From: Syngnathus acus
Taxonomy: Eukaryota > Chordata > Actinopteri > Syngnathiformes > Syngnathidae
Length of the DNA: 64,000 nucleotides
Direction of reading: 5' to 3'
Assembly: GCF_901709675.1 (NCBI RefSeq)
Contig: NC_051092.1
Coordinates: forward strand, 12,086,491-12,150,490
The notes under the pieces are model-generated. The model saw only the letters and a list, made by a program, of their open reading frames with translations. It was not told the DNA's origin and did not search any database. Of this stretch, positions 22,961-34,651 are shown one piece after another. The first letter of the stretch is position 1. Each line of letters opens with the position of its first letter. Made by a program: the position numbers and the translations under genes.

Positions 22961-24993
22961 ACAGGTCTTTGGTTTCACGACAACTGTGACATATGACACA
23001 AACATACGAACAGCTTTGTGGTGCTCCATTAATTGAGAACATAATTGGTAGAATGCTTCATTCTAAAAATATTTGATACATAGCTGCAGCCCTGCTTCCA
23101 GTTTCGTATTAAGTCATCGCCATAGGAACGGAACTGTCGTGAAATAAGTAGCTCCTCAATTCTTTATATACAGGGTGGTGGTAATAGTATTTAATTTATC
23201 ACCATATTGCCGACAGACTTTGCAAACTAGCCTTATTGAGTTTTTACAGTCCAAAGTGTACTGTGGCAACCTTAACTGGATTGCTTTTGATGTCTGAGAC
23301 GTTTAGTAAAGGATTGTGAAAAAGACCTCAGACAGTAAGATTTTTTTATTTTTTATTATATAAATTGTCGGTTCGACACATTTCTTGTCAAATGCTTGTA
23401 TATTTTTTAGCAGACTTCTTCTTTACTGTGCAATACAAGGACACATTTTCTGCAAAGTTCATGCTTTTCCAACGCGTACATTTTTCACTGTTGCTTAGAC
23501 AAGGAGATAAATGAGTACAAAATAGAGTTAAATCTGGTGAATAACCAGTATAAAGTAACTGGTTACACTCCTCCATGTTCACATGATAATCTTTAGCTAC
23601 TCCGGGCCTCTGCTATATATGGATCCATGTCATAGTGGAGTGAACAAGATCTCTCATTTAAAAATGGGCTTCACTGCAATCTTATGCAGAGGTGGCATTT
23701 AAACCTTGCAAGACTTTTTTTTTTTTCCATTTCCATTCATCACCTAAACTGAAGCCCAATTATGAGTCAGAATGTGACTTTTGTAAAAACACATTCATCC
23801 ATATTGATAACTTTTAAAACCTTGCTAGTGGTATGTTTTGAAGTACAAGCCATTGCTATGTACAGTATACTCCGGTTCAAGTGAGTCACCAAAACTATTT
23901 GTCTGTATTATTATGATGCCATTCAAATCACCTTTTGGTTTTGCAAACTATAGCGTGCTCCCTGCCACCCCCAACATAGATTTTAATATTCACTGCTCCA
24001 TTTCCATTTATCCTCCAACCAGGAGATTTGTCTTTTTTCTCCATCATCTGTGCTTTCTCCAGTCCTTTTCCCAAAGTATCAATAACTCTTGCCACACACA
24101 CTCATATACGCACGTACACAACAATAGACCTGGTATAGTTATATAAAAGACTCTGTGGGTCCTGTAAAATCCTCATTAGGAATAAGTGTAGGTGTAAGCA
24201 CCCCTGCTTCTGTCTCACAGCAAACTGCTAACATCAACAGAATTGTCATACACAAACACACATAGCGGGACGCACAGTCACACACCGAGAACAATTGCAT
24301 TCATACCTACTCTATGCACACAATAGACATCGATTAGTTTGTGCAGTTGTATGGACACATACCAAGGCAGAATTTATTTCCAACAAAAGTCCAATAAATA
24401 GCTCTATGGTACATTAGGGTTGATTGTTCTTTGAAGGCCACAGAGGGAGTGACTGAAGCCATAGTTCTGACAAACAATGGATTTGGCTGTGAATGTTATG
24501 AAATAATAAAAAAAGGAACTAAAAATATGAGGGATACAAATGGAGTTAACGCTGCCATGCGGGGAGAACAATGATAAAAAGGTAGTGTAAAAAGGCAGGT
24601 GCAGGCATCCTACTTTGGCAGCTCAGCTCAGCATAGTGCAACTAACTGCCCCCTGACTGCATAGCCTGCTGTTTGAGTCGCACAATCCGCAATGTTATCT
24701 ACATTTCATTATGGTCACATATTCGCTGAAAGGCGACAGAACGGCGACTGTTGCTGACTGAAGCGTCTAGCCTCTACCTTTTTATTTATTTATTTATTTC
24801 AGGACTTAAGCTTCTCAAAAAGATCTGTTTTGGATGAGAGAGTGGCACTTTTGTGACCCAAGCTACAGAAACTATATTGTGTTGGCTAAAGACGTAAACA
24901 AGCCTCAGAGACTTCCTCGTCGCCACCGGGCTAGTAGTTTTCCCACAAACCACAGCAATTCAATTTTGTGGTAATCTTTTCATTTGTGGAGGC
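22961..24993. other. Non-coding, nothing recognised
   Basis: AT-rich. A (TTTA)n tract lies at about 24780-24799. No exon recognised. Confidence 0.45.
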
Positions 24994-25049
24994 CTATGGT
25001 ATGGTATGGTATGGTATGGTATGGTATGGTATGGTACGGTACGGTACGG
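24994..25049. repeat. (TATGG)n pentanucleotide repeat grading to (TACGG)n
   Basis: About eight TATGG units followed by three TACGG units, a homogenised variant block at the right end. Confidence 0.9.
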
Positions 25050-26793
25050 AATAGTAATGGTCAAGTTTAGCTAAACGCAAAAGTCCAATCTCCTAACCTG
25101 GTCAAGCAGAGAAACAAGGTGTTTAAATAAATTTCACTCCACAATTCACACTACAGTGAACATCGCAGCATTAAATCTCAAATGTGAAACTACTATTTTC
25201 CAAAGATCGCATGCATGCTTGCTGTCCTTACTGGTCGTCGCCAACAGTGAGAATCACTTAAAAAGCCAAACTTATACTTACTTATGGTTAAAGATTAATT
25301 CCTAAGCAATCTTGAAATTCCAACAACCTTTCCTCCATTTAGAGTACTTCCAGGTCCTCTGGTACAGATACGATAGGAAGAGTAAAAACAAGAATCTGAA
25401 GAGGCCCATGGTCATTAAACAATCATATACTTTGGCAAACACAAAAGAAAGATGTACTGCATATTGTCAGTCATTTACAAGGCGATTGTAACTGGCAATC
25501 AGTTTACATAAAGGAATCACGACACGAATGGGTACAATAAAGCCCTAATATTCAAGTCTAGTGTTAAACTCCTGCTTCCAGTAATTATGTGCGTTCTTTG
25601 TTGTATTTTAATAACATTCCTACTGTGACAATTACCTTTTTCATTTACCATCTGTGGTGGTATGGTAAGGTAGTGGTGGGACGGAGCTCAAGACACTGAA
25701 ATGGTATGTTGATTGTATCTTCAGTGCGACAACAAGAATAGAATGGCAAATAGAAACGCAAACAATGACTGCTACAGTATGGTAGGTGGAAATAAACACT
25801 GATTCGGTCTGTTGATTTGTTATTGGATAATCAGTGAAACAAAAGAACTAGGGAAGAACACTAACTACCCCAAATGGCTACATCTGAGTCACAATATTCA
25901 ACTCTACTGCTCAACTTCCACTTCCAGCAATAATGTGCATTCATTGCTAAATTATAATGGGATTTCTGCTGGGTTTACATTGCCAACTGTCTGTGTGCAT
26001 TTATAAAGCCATAACCATCATGCCAGTTTAAAAGCCAATTAGTGATGAAAGCATCAGTGGGCTGTTAAAGTCAACACTGTAGCATTATGCTCCCCAAACA
26101 CAGAATCGGGCCAACAGCAAAAAGCTACTTGAAGATCATCTCATTACTTGTAAAACATGAACGTAATCACCAACACGTTGGTGTGGTTCGGGAACTATTT
26201 ATGGTTTTAATTTGATGTTAGTCACGTTAGCATATGTGACTGAGTTATAGCACTGAACACCGGTGAAGGCATTGTGCGCTTACAAGCAGGAACACACACC
26301 CAAGTATTTTGTCTCTGCAACATTCTCACTGTAATACACTCATGCTCAAGAAGAAGAGCCGCTCGTTTAGCTTAGAGACCTCATTACACGGGTGGATGGA
26401 TCATCGACCCCTTGGTGGAGGAATTAAAGAAATCTCCTCTTCTCCCCTTGCCCCGCCACATAATGTGACATGATGGCCCGTAGATATTTACCTGCTCTGT
26501 GTAGCGTGACAGCTAATCTCACCTGCAGTCTCAAGAGCTCACATGTGACAGCTCTGACAAAATTGCATAAGCAATGCCTGCCTTCTTATTTCACATGCAC
26601 AATTTGAAATGTTCGAATTTGGCTCATTGCTCAGATTTGATCATTTCATATTTTCGTCAGCCTGTAATCTTTAGCGGTTGAGTCGAAAATGTGTACGATA
26701 GCGAATATTTTGTAAAGTTTCATCGTCGAGTCAACGTTGATTAGTCAAAGACATCACTCCAGCTCTCCGCTTACAGTGTACGCTTTTACTAAA
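25050..26793. other. Non-coding; possible conserved element at about 26,470-26,700
   Basis: No gene recognised. About 26,470-26,700 is repeat-free, with paired 'tgtgacagct' motifs and AT-core sites, the look of a regulatory element, unproven. Confidence 0.35.
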
Positions 26794-26815
26794 TATACAG
26801 TGGATACGGAAAGCC
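26794..26815 (+). repeat. Tc1/mariner-type terminus fragment
   Basis: ATACAGTGGATACGGAAAGC matches the well-known fish Tc1-like terminus wording (TACAGTGGxTACGGAAAG). Only the end is present. Confidence 0.5.
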
Positions 26816-26899
26816 CATTTCGACAGAAGAAAAACAAATGTAGAAAATGTATTTTAAAAAAATATATATAAAAAATCTGAATCATCACAGAGTTCTAGG

Positions 26900-27080
26900 G
26901 TGGCAAGGCTCAGAAGTGGTCATCTCCCAACCTGAAGGTAGTCGGTTCAATTTCAATATATTTGTGACAATGTTGAATGAAGTTTATATGTGCACCCACC
27001 AGTCCAGGGTGTACCCTGCCACTCTGCCCAGAGTCACCCTTTTGTAGATAAATGCTATAAGAAATAGATGGATGGTTACT
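26900..27080 (+). mobile_element. SINE copy, internally deleted, plus orientation
   Basis: The head is 'gaaggtagtcggttcaattt' (pol III B-box-like GGTTCAA) and the tail is 'ccagtccagggtgtaccctg' with 'aaatgctataagaaatagat', ending in GATGG units. Same family as 1719-2000 and 9251-9390. Confidence 0.55.
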
Positions 27081-28094
27081 AATAATATGTAATGATCAAC
27101 ATTTTGTGAGTGCCATAAAAGACATTGCATGACCTGAAATGTAACTCCAACTCTAGAGCCCTAGATGAGGTTTAATGTAACAAACACCTTGCAGGAAAGT
27201 GATCCGGCTCAATGTGAAAGAAATAATTGGACAAGAAAGGAGTGGTAACAGCGAAGTGTACAATGAGCAGCCGCAGGCAGCAGGCTGCTAAGCTCCTAAT
27301 GTTTGGTGCACCGCGGCAGGGCAGGCGTGTCAAGTTCAATTTATGTGCAACTTGAATGGAAAATCAAAGCACATTAAATTTCTGTTCACAGACAATCACT
27401 TGATTCAAGCTGGCCATTGTGTGGCAGTGTCCGTGACCTATAGCCACCATTTTGGTTCTGAAGGTTCAACTAATATCATACTCAAAATAGAATTAATTAT
27501 TTGCATGGGAGTTTGTGTATTTAAACATGGAAATTAGTAGGATTTGACATTAAAAAAAATGTTCAAAATGAAATCTGATGTCTATTTAACATCAATATGA
27601 CATCACACATGTATTGATGTTGAATTGGGCAACTGACGTCATGTTTGATGTCACATTGATGTTGAATTGACATTAGTTGCATCAGTGAGATACAGATACT
27701 CTATTATGCATGAGCACGTTGCTGAAATGGGCAGATTTAAAAAAAAAAGACACATGAAATCATAACCTTAGTCACGTTTTAGTTTCTGATTAGTCAGGTG
27801 ATGACGATGGAGTGACAAAACTATTTATGTATGTAGAGCATGATCATGCGGTCTTATTTTCTTCTTTCAACTTTTTCAAGGAAAATTAAAAAAGCACAAA
27901 AATCCGATCTTAGCTGTATTTCTTGGGACAGGTGATTTTATTTGCGTAAAGTGACTATTCGAGGAAAAAAAATCTCAAATAAATAAAAAAGAAACGCTTT
28001 TCCTCAAATCAGCTGAAACGTTTACCCAGAAAAAAACACAACTTCATTCAATATTGTGATTTCTTCCCAACAATACAATTATCTTTCCTTTCAG

Positions 28095-28590
28095 TGCTGC
28101 TCATATCATGAACGACTTTCGCCATGCTAGCCCCGTGGTGACCATCTGCACGTGGTCATCTGCATCTGCACCCGACTGGGTGCCCAGGACGCTGCTCACA
28201 CATTTGCCTGCTTTGTGGTGTTTTCACCGATTCACGTCCACGGTCCATTGGGCGCCGTTGAACTGGACTGCCCTTACACCTGTCTATGGACCCCGTGGAG
28301 GCTATTTTGTGTGTTTTGGGGTGTTCTCTTGTATTGAGGGGTGCTGGTTGGCCGCTGTTACTTTTTTCCTTTGTCTTTTAGCTTTGTTTTGCTTTGATGG
28401 CTTTTATCTTGAGCACTTTCTGGCTTTCTTTGTGGCGCCGTTGTGTGGCAGCCTTATGAGAGCCTATTGAGTTGCGCTCATGCCATCTGTGTGTCTTTTG
28501 TGTACCCACTCTGTGGTATGGTTACTGCTGGGGCCTGAATTTCCCCACCCCTGGGGATCAATAAATATTCAATCAATCAATCAATCAAAA
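28095..28590 (+). mobile_element. Probable LINE 3' region with (ATCA)n tail
   Basis: This is a GC-richer island in AT-rich surroundings, ending in 'tgaatttccccacccctggg' and 'gatcaataaatattcaatca', then (ATCA)n. The ending is of the LINE 3'-end type. A 120-codon open frame inside (28108-28470) is Trp/Phe/Leu-rich without recognised domain and is probably untranslated 3' sequence of the element. Confidence 0.5.
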
Positions 28591-29085
28591 CACGTAAATA
28601 GAATACTTACAGCAACTTTATTCATCTTGTTTTACATTTACTACAATTTGCTCAATTATACATCCAATAACATTGTAATGTAATTGAAGCCACACATAAC
28701 AATACTGACCCGAACAATTTGTTTACTCATGAGCTCCCGTCCGTGAATGCACATATTATGCTCTGCTAATTTCTTTTTATATCTCACTGGGCCAGCAATG
28801 AAATTGTTTATACCGTTCAATTGTGATGACAGCGTTTCTTCTATTCATTTTAATTGTGAGGCAATCAGACGTTCCAGATGTGTCCTGCGAAGGGAAGGGG
28901 GGGGGGCGGGGGGGGTTACTTTACAGTCGTGCCTTCATGGAGACTCAAATTATCATGACACTAATTAATATGATGACAACCAGCTTAATCCCCCACCACA
29001 GCTGGACTGGGGCCAACATGGTAACACATCACCGCCAAGTGTACTTGACATTCTTTCCACAACATTGGGCATATTGTCACACATA

Positions 29086-29152
29086 AATCTCTCTCTATCT
29101 CTCCCTCTCTCTCTTTCTCTCTCTTTTTCTCTCTCTCTTCTCGCTCTCTATT
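29086..29152. repeat. (CT)n-rich tract
   Basis: Imperfect CT/CTCTTT repeats. Confidence 0.85.
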
Positions 29153-29350
29153 TCACACACACAAACTGTGGACAGAAGCAATTACAGGCCTTCGGAGAAG
29201 GTGAAAATGTGTGACTAGATTTTGGAGCGCCTTGAAGCAATAGCTCGCCTTGTGTGACCACCCAGCTGGAGATAGCTGAAAGAAAAACACTATTAAAGCA
29301 ATGAGGCTTAGTCCCAATAACCTGGAGGATTGGTCTATGACATGTATACT

Positions 29351-29440
29351 GTAGTGCCTTGAGATGCAAGTTGAATTTATTCCGTCAAAAAACTCGCAAC
29401 TCAAATCATCTTGCCCAACTGAAGTGAATGGAAATGCCAT
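29351..29440 (+). repeat. Pogo/Tigger-like terminal sequence
   Basis: GTAGTGCCTTGAGATGCAAG, then 'attccgtcaaaaaactcgca' and 'actcaaatcatctt': the arrangement '...CTTGAGATxxGAG..ATTCxT..CTCGxAxCTCAAATCA' is typical of a short pogo/Tigger-like element end. Confidence 0.5.
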
Positions 29441-29473
29441 ACATTTGTTCCAACCCCATTATTATTATTATTA

Positions 29474-29583
29474 TCCATCCATCCAATTTCTATACCGTTT
29501 GTCCCCACGGAGGTCGCGGGCGTGCTGGAGCCTACCCCACAAGTCATCAGGCAGTGAGGCGGACGTGCTAACCAGGGCGCCAC

Positions 29584-29584
<1 letters not shown>
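29474..29584 (-). mobile_element. SINE with central deletion, minus orientation, between (ATT)n tracts
   Basis: The plus strand reads ccatccatccaatttctata, then 'aggtcgcgggcgtgctggag' and 'cctacccc' (reverse of the 3' tail), then jumps to 'gcagtgaggcggacgtgcta' and 'accagggcgccacc' (reverse of the head). The middle of the element is missing. (ATT)n/(TTA)n arrays lie on both sides (29457-29474 and 29585-29618). Confidence 0.6.
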
Positions 29585-29617
<33 letters not shown>

Positions 29618-29618
29618 G
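29585..29618. repeat. (ATT)n microsatellite
   Basis: About eleven ATT units; a shorter TTA tract lies at 29457-29474. Confidence 0.9.
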
Positions 29619-29639
29619 CAAAGGTGGAATTTTTGATGC

Positions 29640-30838
29640 CGGTCTTGCATTGGATCACATTAAATTGTGCAGATCTGCCTAATACTGTGGAAAAGAGAGG
29701 TCTATTGATTGCTTTTTTTAAGGTTTTTGGTGGGTAATGCCAATGGAAATTATTAAAACCAAAAATTGTAACAAAAAAAAAAATCTAATTGTGATCCATG
29801 TATGTGTGTGTGCGTGTGTTTTAGGTTTCATTTGAATGACTCGACAAAAGCCTTATCTAAATTCCACAACCTTCACTAAATTGGCCCGATTATTTGCTCC
29901 TGCTGTGCTCCAACAATGAACTGAGCAGACAAATAATTGTCTGCAGACAACACACGTGCACTGACACACACACATTTATGAATGGACACAAATGAATAAA
30001 GGAAGATAATGAAATTTTCTGTCAATCCCCTTTTGTCCTTTTGCTCGAATACAAATTAAAATTACGACTTGAAGAATACTTTAGAACTGATTATGCACAA
30101 GGCGTAGTCATTATATATTTTTTTCATATCAAACAGAATCTCCTGAATGGGTAATTCTGTACGTTACAGTCGGAGATCCATCCGGTGTGAATGAATGCTA
30201 CTGTAATTTTGGGATTTGATGAGATTAAGGAGCAAAAACAGGATCATGTGTATTATATTTAATATTTTTTTCATAAATTTACAAGAAAAAAATAATGTAA
30301 ATAATCTGTCAAACCAGAAAGACACATGTTGCAACTCCCAAATTGAACAGCAGAATGAATCATTGAGAAACAGAAGATTCCTGGCCTGCATAATTTGTGT
30401 GACGTGTTGGTTGAGGATCATATTTACTTTTGCTTACATTCGGTAGCAACTGCGGAGGGAGGAGCTAAAAGTATAACTGTGTCATTGTTGTACAAATGGG
30501 TAAGAAAGTTGCCACTAGAATGAGCTATATTGTTGATGACTATTGAAAAGAGGTGGACCAAGTATAGAGCCCACTGGGATACCTTTGAAAAGTGATAGCA
30601 GGTCTGAGAGACAGTCTGACTGACTCCAGGTGCCCAGAGTAGGAGCTGTTAAACCCTCTCAAAGGGATTCTGTAACTTTTCAAGTTGTATAATGAAAACA
30701 AATGCCATTGCCAGATCCAATAATACAGTAGCACAGTACAAAATTGTAAAAATATGCAAAACAATGAATATGAAATCCATCACTTTCTCTGTTTGTTGTC
30801 AACAGTTGGGCTGAGTACATATCAGGGCAGAACCAATG
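29640..30838. other. Non-coding, nothing recognised
   Basis: Unique AT-rich sequence without convincing exons. Confidence 0.45.
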
Positions 30839-31012
30839 AGACACACACACACACACGCGCGCGCACACACACACACGCACACTCACACACACATACACAG
30901 CCAATGTGTGAGGGTAAAAAAAAACAAGTAGCAAAGGTTAGTATGAAGGTAGAATTGCATGCTTGCACAACTGGCACACACACGCAGGCACGCACGCAGG
31001 CACACACACACA
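30839..31012. repeat. Two (CA)n/(GCAC)n microsatellites
   Basis: CA/CG alternating tracts at 30839-30898 and 30976-31012, separated by about 75 bp of unique sequence. The CGCGCGCG core at about 30857-30864 can adopt Z-DNA. Confidence 0.85.
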
Positions 31013-32596
31013 GAAATAGTGCCAGCCTGTGATGAGCTGATTGCAGGAAGACGAATGTGACCAGCAGAATGATGCATGACGAAGGGCAGCGGCAGTAAAG
31101 TCATCTCTTGCAAGCCGAGCAGTGGCCTCACACACGCGTGCAGAAGGAGTGGATGTGTATTATGAAGACATCATCCTACTATAAAATATTCCACATCAAA
31201 GTAACAGATGGAGTAGTATCCTTTGTTTTTATATTTTTTTAAAAACAGCTTTAAAATGTAAACAGATTGCTGCCATTTCATTCAGGAGTCATTCTTTTGA
31301 GTTTTTGTTTGTTTCAAGTCCTTTTCGCCATTGTTAAAATAATGCATCTATATTTTTGTGCATCATTTTCCTAAACTCTTATTCAAGCATTGTCCAATGG
31401 TTGAAAGATTTTTTTTTTTGAAAAAAATATTTGTCTGTTGCTTATCAGACTTCCCATAAAGGTTCAAATAACTGTACAGTAAAAATGGCCCTGCATTTAA
31501 AGTGATTGACAGAGTATAAACGTAAACCATGTTTGCAAATCAATATCTTACAAAAACGCTTAATCTGTTGTTAGGTCGAGCACACATCCTTTTCCCAGGG
31601 GAGCCCAAAGCGCAATAGAGGAGCCTGAAGTGTTTCTGCCAGTCATTCAGCCAGACATGCATCTCTATCAGCCAAATGGCTTATGTTGTCTTTCAATCGT
31701 TTTTTAAAAAAAACAAAAAGGTAGTTTGCAAAGAATCCACTTTTCATATAGTCGCTGCGTCTTCAAATTTAGAATAAAAAAAAAAAGCAAATTCAGGCAA
31801 TTTTTACAAATGAGCCATCCTGCATAAATGATGAATAACCTTTCAGCATGCGGCAGATGAGACAGTTTGATGGAGTGATGCTTCTTTTGAGGGAAGAAAT
31901 GATGCCACCATGGAAAAGCAAGTCAGGTTTTTATCCTACGAGCCAAAATTATTTTTCCCGCTACCAAATGCTGATCTCATTAGCTGATAATATTTGTTAT
32001 AATTGACAAATTCAGTTGAGGACCATGTCTTTCTATACAAACACAGTCCTATTATCAGATATTGTTTTAAATTTGTCAAACATTTGGTGCAACTTCCTGG
32101 ACCACTTCTACTGCACGGACACATGATTGGCGGGTGAAGAGCAGACATCTGTGATCAAGTCAAAACAAGTCCTCTGATGTTTGCACTTCACAAGGTTTCT
32201 ATGCGATTCCATCATCTTCTCTGGCGCAAGCATGTGCATGCCTGTTGTATGCGTGGAGTTACAAGCATTCGCTTTCAAGTCATCGACTCATGTGTCTATT
32301 GAGGTCCAGTTGGTGTGCACGCTGCTTTGTTTTTCTTGTTTTGTTTCTTTTTTTTTTTAAAGCCGATCGAACACTGACAAAGAATACCTCACTGTCTTCT
32401 CATGAATAGGGCTCTTTATAATCACAAATTCAATTGTAAATATATGATTTTATTCATGATTGAGTTTGATTTATATAATTAAATCACTGTCCAAAGGAAA
32501 GCATATATCAGCAACTTGAGTTGTTGTTTTTCTTTTTACAAACAATTTAAAAAGGAGGATATCTGTTTTCTAATGGCAATTTATAAATGGATTAAA
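31013..32596. other. Non-coding, nothing recognised
   Basis: AT-rich unique sequence with short A/T runs. Confidence 0.45.
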
Positions 32597-32645
32597 GTGG
32601 TGCCTTGAGATATGAATTTAATTTAACAATGATACCTAATGTATT
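32597..32645 (+). repeat. Pogo/Tigger-like terminal fragment
   Basis: AGTGGTGCCTTGAGATATGA followed by diverged sequence; same motif as at 841 and 29351. Confidence 0.4.
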
Positions 32646-32752
32646 GCTCTGCCTTGATTGCCTTCTTCCATAGGCTCTATTGGTGGTAAACAATTCAACT
32701 TTATTTATAGAGCACAAACAATCCCATCTTTATATATATTATATATGTTATA

Positions 32753-32995
32753 CCTGGACGCCTCCCTGGGGAGGTGTTCCGGGCATGTCCCACCGGTAGG
32801 AGACCCCGGGGACGACCCAGGACGCGCTGGAGAGACTATGTCTCTCGGCTGGCCTGGGAACGCCTTGGGATCCCCCGGGATGAGCTAGATGAAGTAGCTG
32901 GGGAGAGGGAAGTCTGGGAGTCCCTCCTGAAGCTGCTGCCCCCGCGACCCGACCCCGGATAAGCGGAAGAAGATGGATGGATGGATGGATATATG
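32753..32995 (+). pseudogene. LINE reverse-transcriptase C-terminal fragment with (GGAT)n tail
   Basis: The frame through 32762-32962 ends a widespread fish LINE polyprotein. It reads LPGEVFRACPTG, RPRGRPRTRWRDYV, LAWERLGIPRDELDEVAG and LLPPRPDPG and stops in 'ggataagcggaagaag', then tandem GGAT units (about 32972-32991). It encodes only the last ~67 residues, so it is a 5'-truncated dead copy. The intact frame and high GC against AT-rich flanks suggest a fairly young insertion. The clade (L2/CR1-like) is a guess. Confidence 0.75.
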
Positions 32996-33177
32996 TTATA
33001 TTTTTGACATTCTTTATTTTTTAAAATCGCAAAATAACTACCGTAATTTTCGGACTATAAGTCGCGGTTTTTTTCATAGTTTGGGTGGGGGGGCGACTTA
33101 TACTCAGGAGCGACTTATATGTGTTTTTTTTTTTTTCAAAAAATTTCAAAAAAAAATTTTCAAAAAAAAAAAAAAAA

Positions 33178-33223
33178 TGAAACCGCGATAAACGAACCGC
33201 AATGTAGCAAGGGATTACTGTAA
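33178..33223 (+). repeat. Pogo-like MITE right end nested in the foldback element
   Basis: 'gaaaccgcgataaacgaacc' ... 'gcaagggattactgta' has the same right terminus (GGGATTACTG|TA) as the MITE at 45119-45477. Only the right end is present. Confidence 0.45.
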
Positions 33224-33252
33224 TTTGAATTTCAAGTGACGACAGCAGCGCG

Positions 33253-33903
33253 AAACCATCTGCGTCACTCCAATTCATTAAATCCATCAATCGTCCTTTG
33301 TCAACAATGCGTGCGCGCCGCTGACGGCTTTTGCACTTAAAAATATTCCACAGGCCCATATAACGATATATAAATTATATATCAAATAACTATTATATAA
33401 GCAATAATGTTATCAAACCATCTGTGCACTCTAAATCATTAAATCCATCGATCAAATTCCTCGTCCTTTGTCAACATCGCCGCGCGTGCGCCCTGACGCC
33501 AGCCTCGTCGTTATTCCACAGATTTACTATATAACTATATTGTAGCGTTAACAAAGTTCAAGGAAAGACGTGGGTTTGGTAAACGGCTCTTTAGTTAACA
33601 AAACAAACTTACAGGCGTGTGGCGGCGTGGACGTCCAGCCACGGAAGTGGACGAGAGCTCCATACGATAGGACCGGGCGTGCGTAGAAGCCATGACCGAG
33701 CCCCATGCACCGTCCTCGGACAGCCACCCGGCTGAGCGCCGGGCCTCGACTTCCATCCACGGAGCTGAAAGGCAGCTCGGTAGAGTAGGACCGGGCGTGC
33801 GTAAAAGCATTGTCCGAGCACCATCCACCGTCCCTGGACAGCCACCCGGCCGAGCGCCGGCGCCCGACTTCAATCCACGAAAGTGAAAGAAAGCTGGACG
33901 AGT
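33253..33903. repeat. Left arm of 651-bp giant inverted repeat
   Basis: Reverse complement of 34001-34651. The coordinate sum is 67904 at both the outer (33253/34651) and inner (33903/34001) ends, so there is no net indel over 651 bp. I saw about six mismatches, that is around 99% identity. It contains two 118-bp direct repeats starting with AGGACCGGGCGTGCGTA at 33669 and 33787, plus a partial earlier one. A minus-strand poly-A-type signal position (AATAAA in the right arm) is mutated here (CTCTTTAGTTAAC versus CTCTTTATTTAAC). Confidence 0.9.
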
Positions 33904-34000
33904 GACGCGCGACGTCGCGCTGCTGACGTCAGCAGCGCGACGCGACGTCGCGGTCGCGCGTCAGCAGCGCGACGGTTGTTTACATAAAGGACAAAGATCG
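33904..34000. promoter_or_regulatory. CpG-rich spacer of the giant palindrome with central CRE
   Basis: A 97-bp non-palindromic spacer. It holds its own perfect 30-bp palindrome at 33913-33942 centred on TGACGTCA (33924-33931), the full CREB/ATF consensus. It is very rich in CpG (repeated GCGACG/CGTCGCG), unlike the AT-rich surroundings. Outward-facing promoter activity is possible but only inferred. Confidence 0.5.
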
Positions 34001-34651
34001 ACTCGTCCAGCTTTCTTTCACTTTCGTGGATTGAAGTCGGGCGCCGGCGCTCGGCCGGGTGGCTGTCCAGGGACGGTGGATGGTGCTCGGACAATGCTTT
34101 TACGCACGCCCGGTCCTACTCTACCAAGCTGCCTTTCAGCTCCGTGGATGGAAGTCGAGGGCCGGCGCTCAGCCGGGTGGCTGTCCGAGGACGGTGCATG
34201 GGGCTCGGTCATGGCTTCTACGCACGCCCGGTCCTATCGTATGGAGCTCTCGTCCCCTTTCGTGGCTGGACGTCCACGCCGCCACACGCCTGTAAGTTTG
34301 TTTTGTTAAATAAAGAGCCGTTTACCAAACCCACGTCTTTCCTTGAACTTTGTTAACGCTACAATATAGTTATATAGTAAATCTGTGGAATAACGACGAG
34401 GCTGGCGTCAGGGCGCACGCGCGGCGATGTTGACAAAGGACGAGGAATTTGATCGATGGATTTAATGATTTAGAGTGCACAGATGGTTTGATAACATTAT
34501 TGCTTATATAATAGTTATTTGATATATAATTTATATATCGTTATATGGGCCTGTGGAATATTTTTAAGTGCAAGAGCCGTCAGCGGCGCGCACGCATTGT
34601 TGACAAAGGACGATTGATGGATTTAATGAATTGGAGTGACGCAGATGGTTT
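34001..34651. repeat. Right arm of 651-bp giant inverted repeat
   Basis: Inverted copy of 33253-33903. Reading outward (plus strand) it has two 118-bp-type units, then a donor-like CCT|GTAAGT at about 34291, AATAAAG at about 34309 and 'ccgtttaccaaacccacgtc'. The order, GC-rich body then donor and poly-A-type signal, resembles the end of a transcription unit or an LTR. Frames of 64-135 codons across the arms mirror each other and have no recognised domain. Confidence 0.9.

Noticed and set aside
33595-34309. Proteins of 64-135 residues in the palindrome arms
   Set aside because: Mirror-image frames in GC-rich repeats without domains; treated as parts of the element, not genes.
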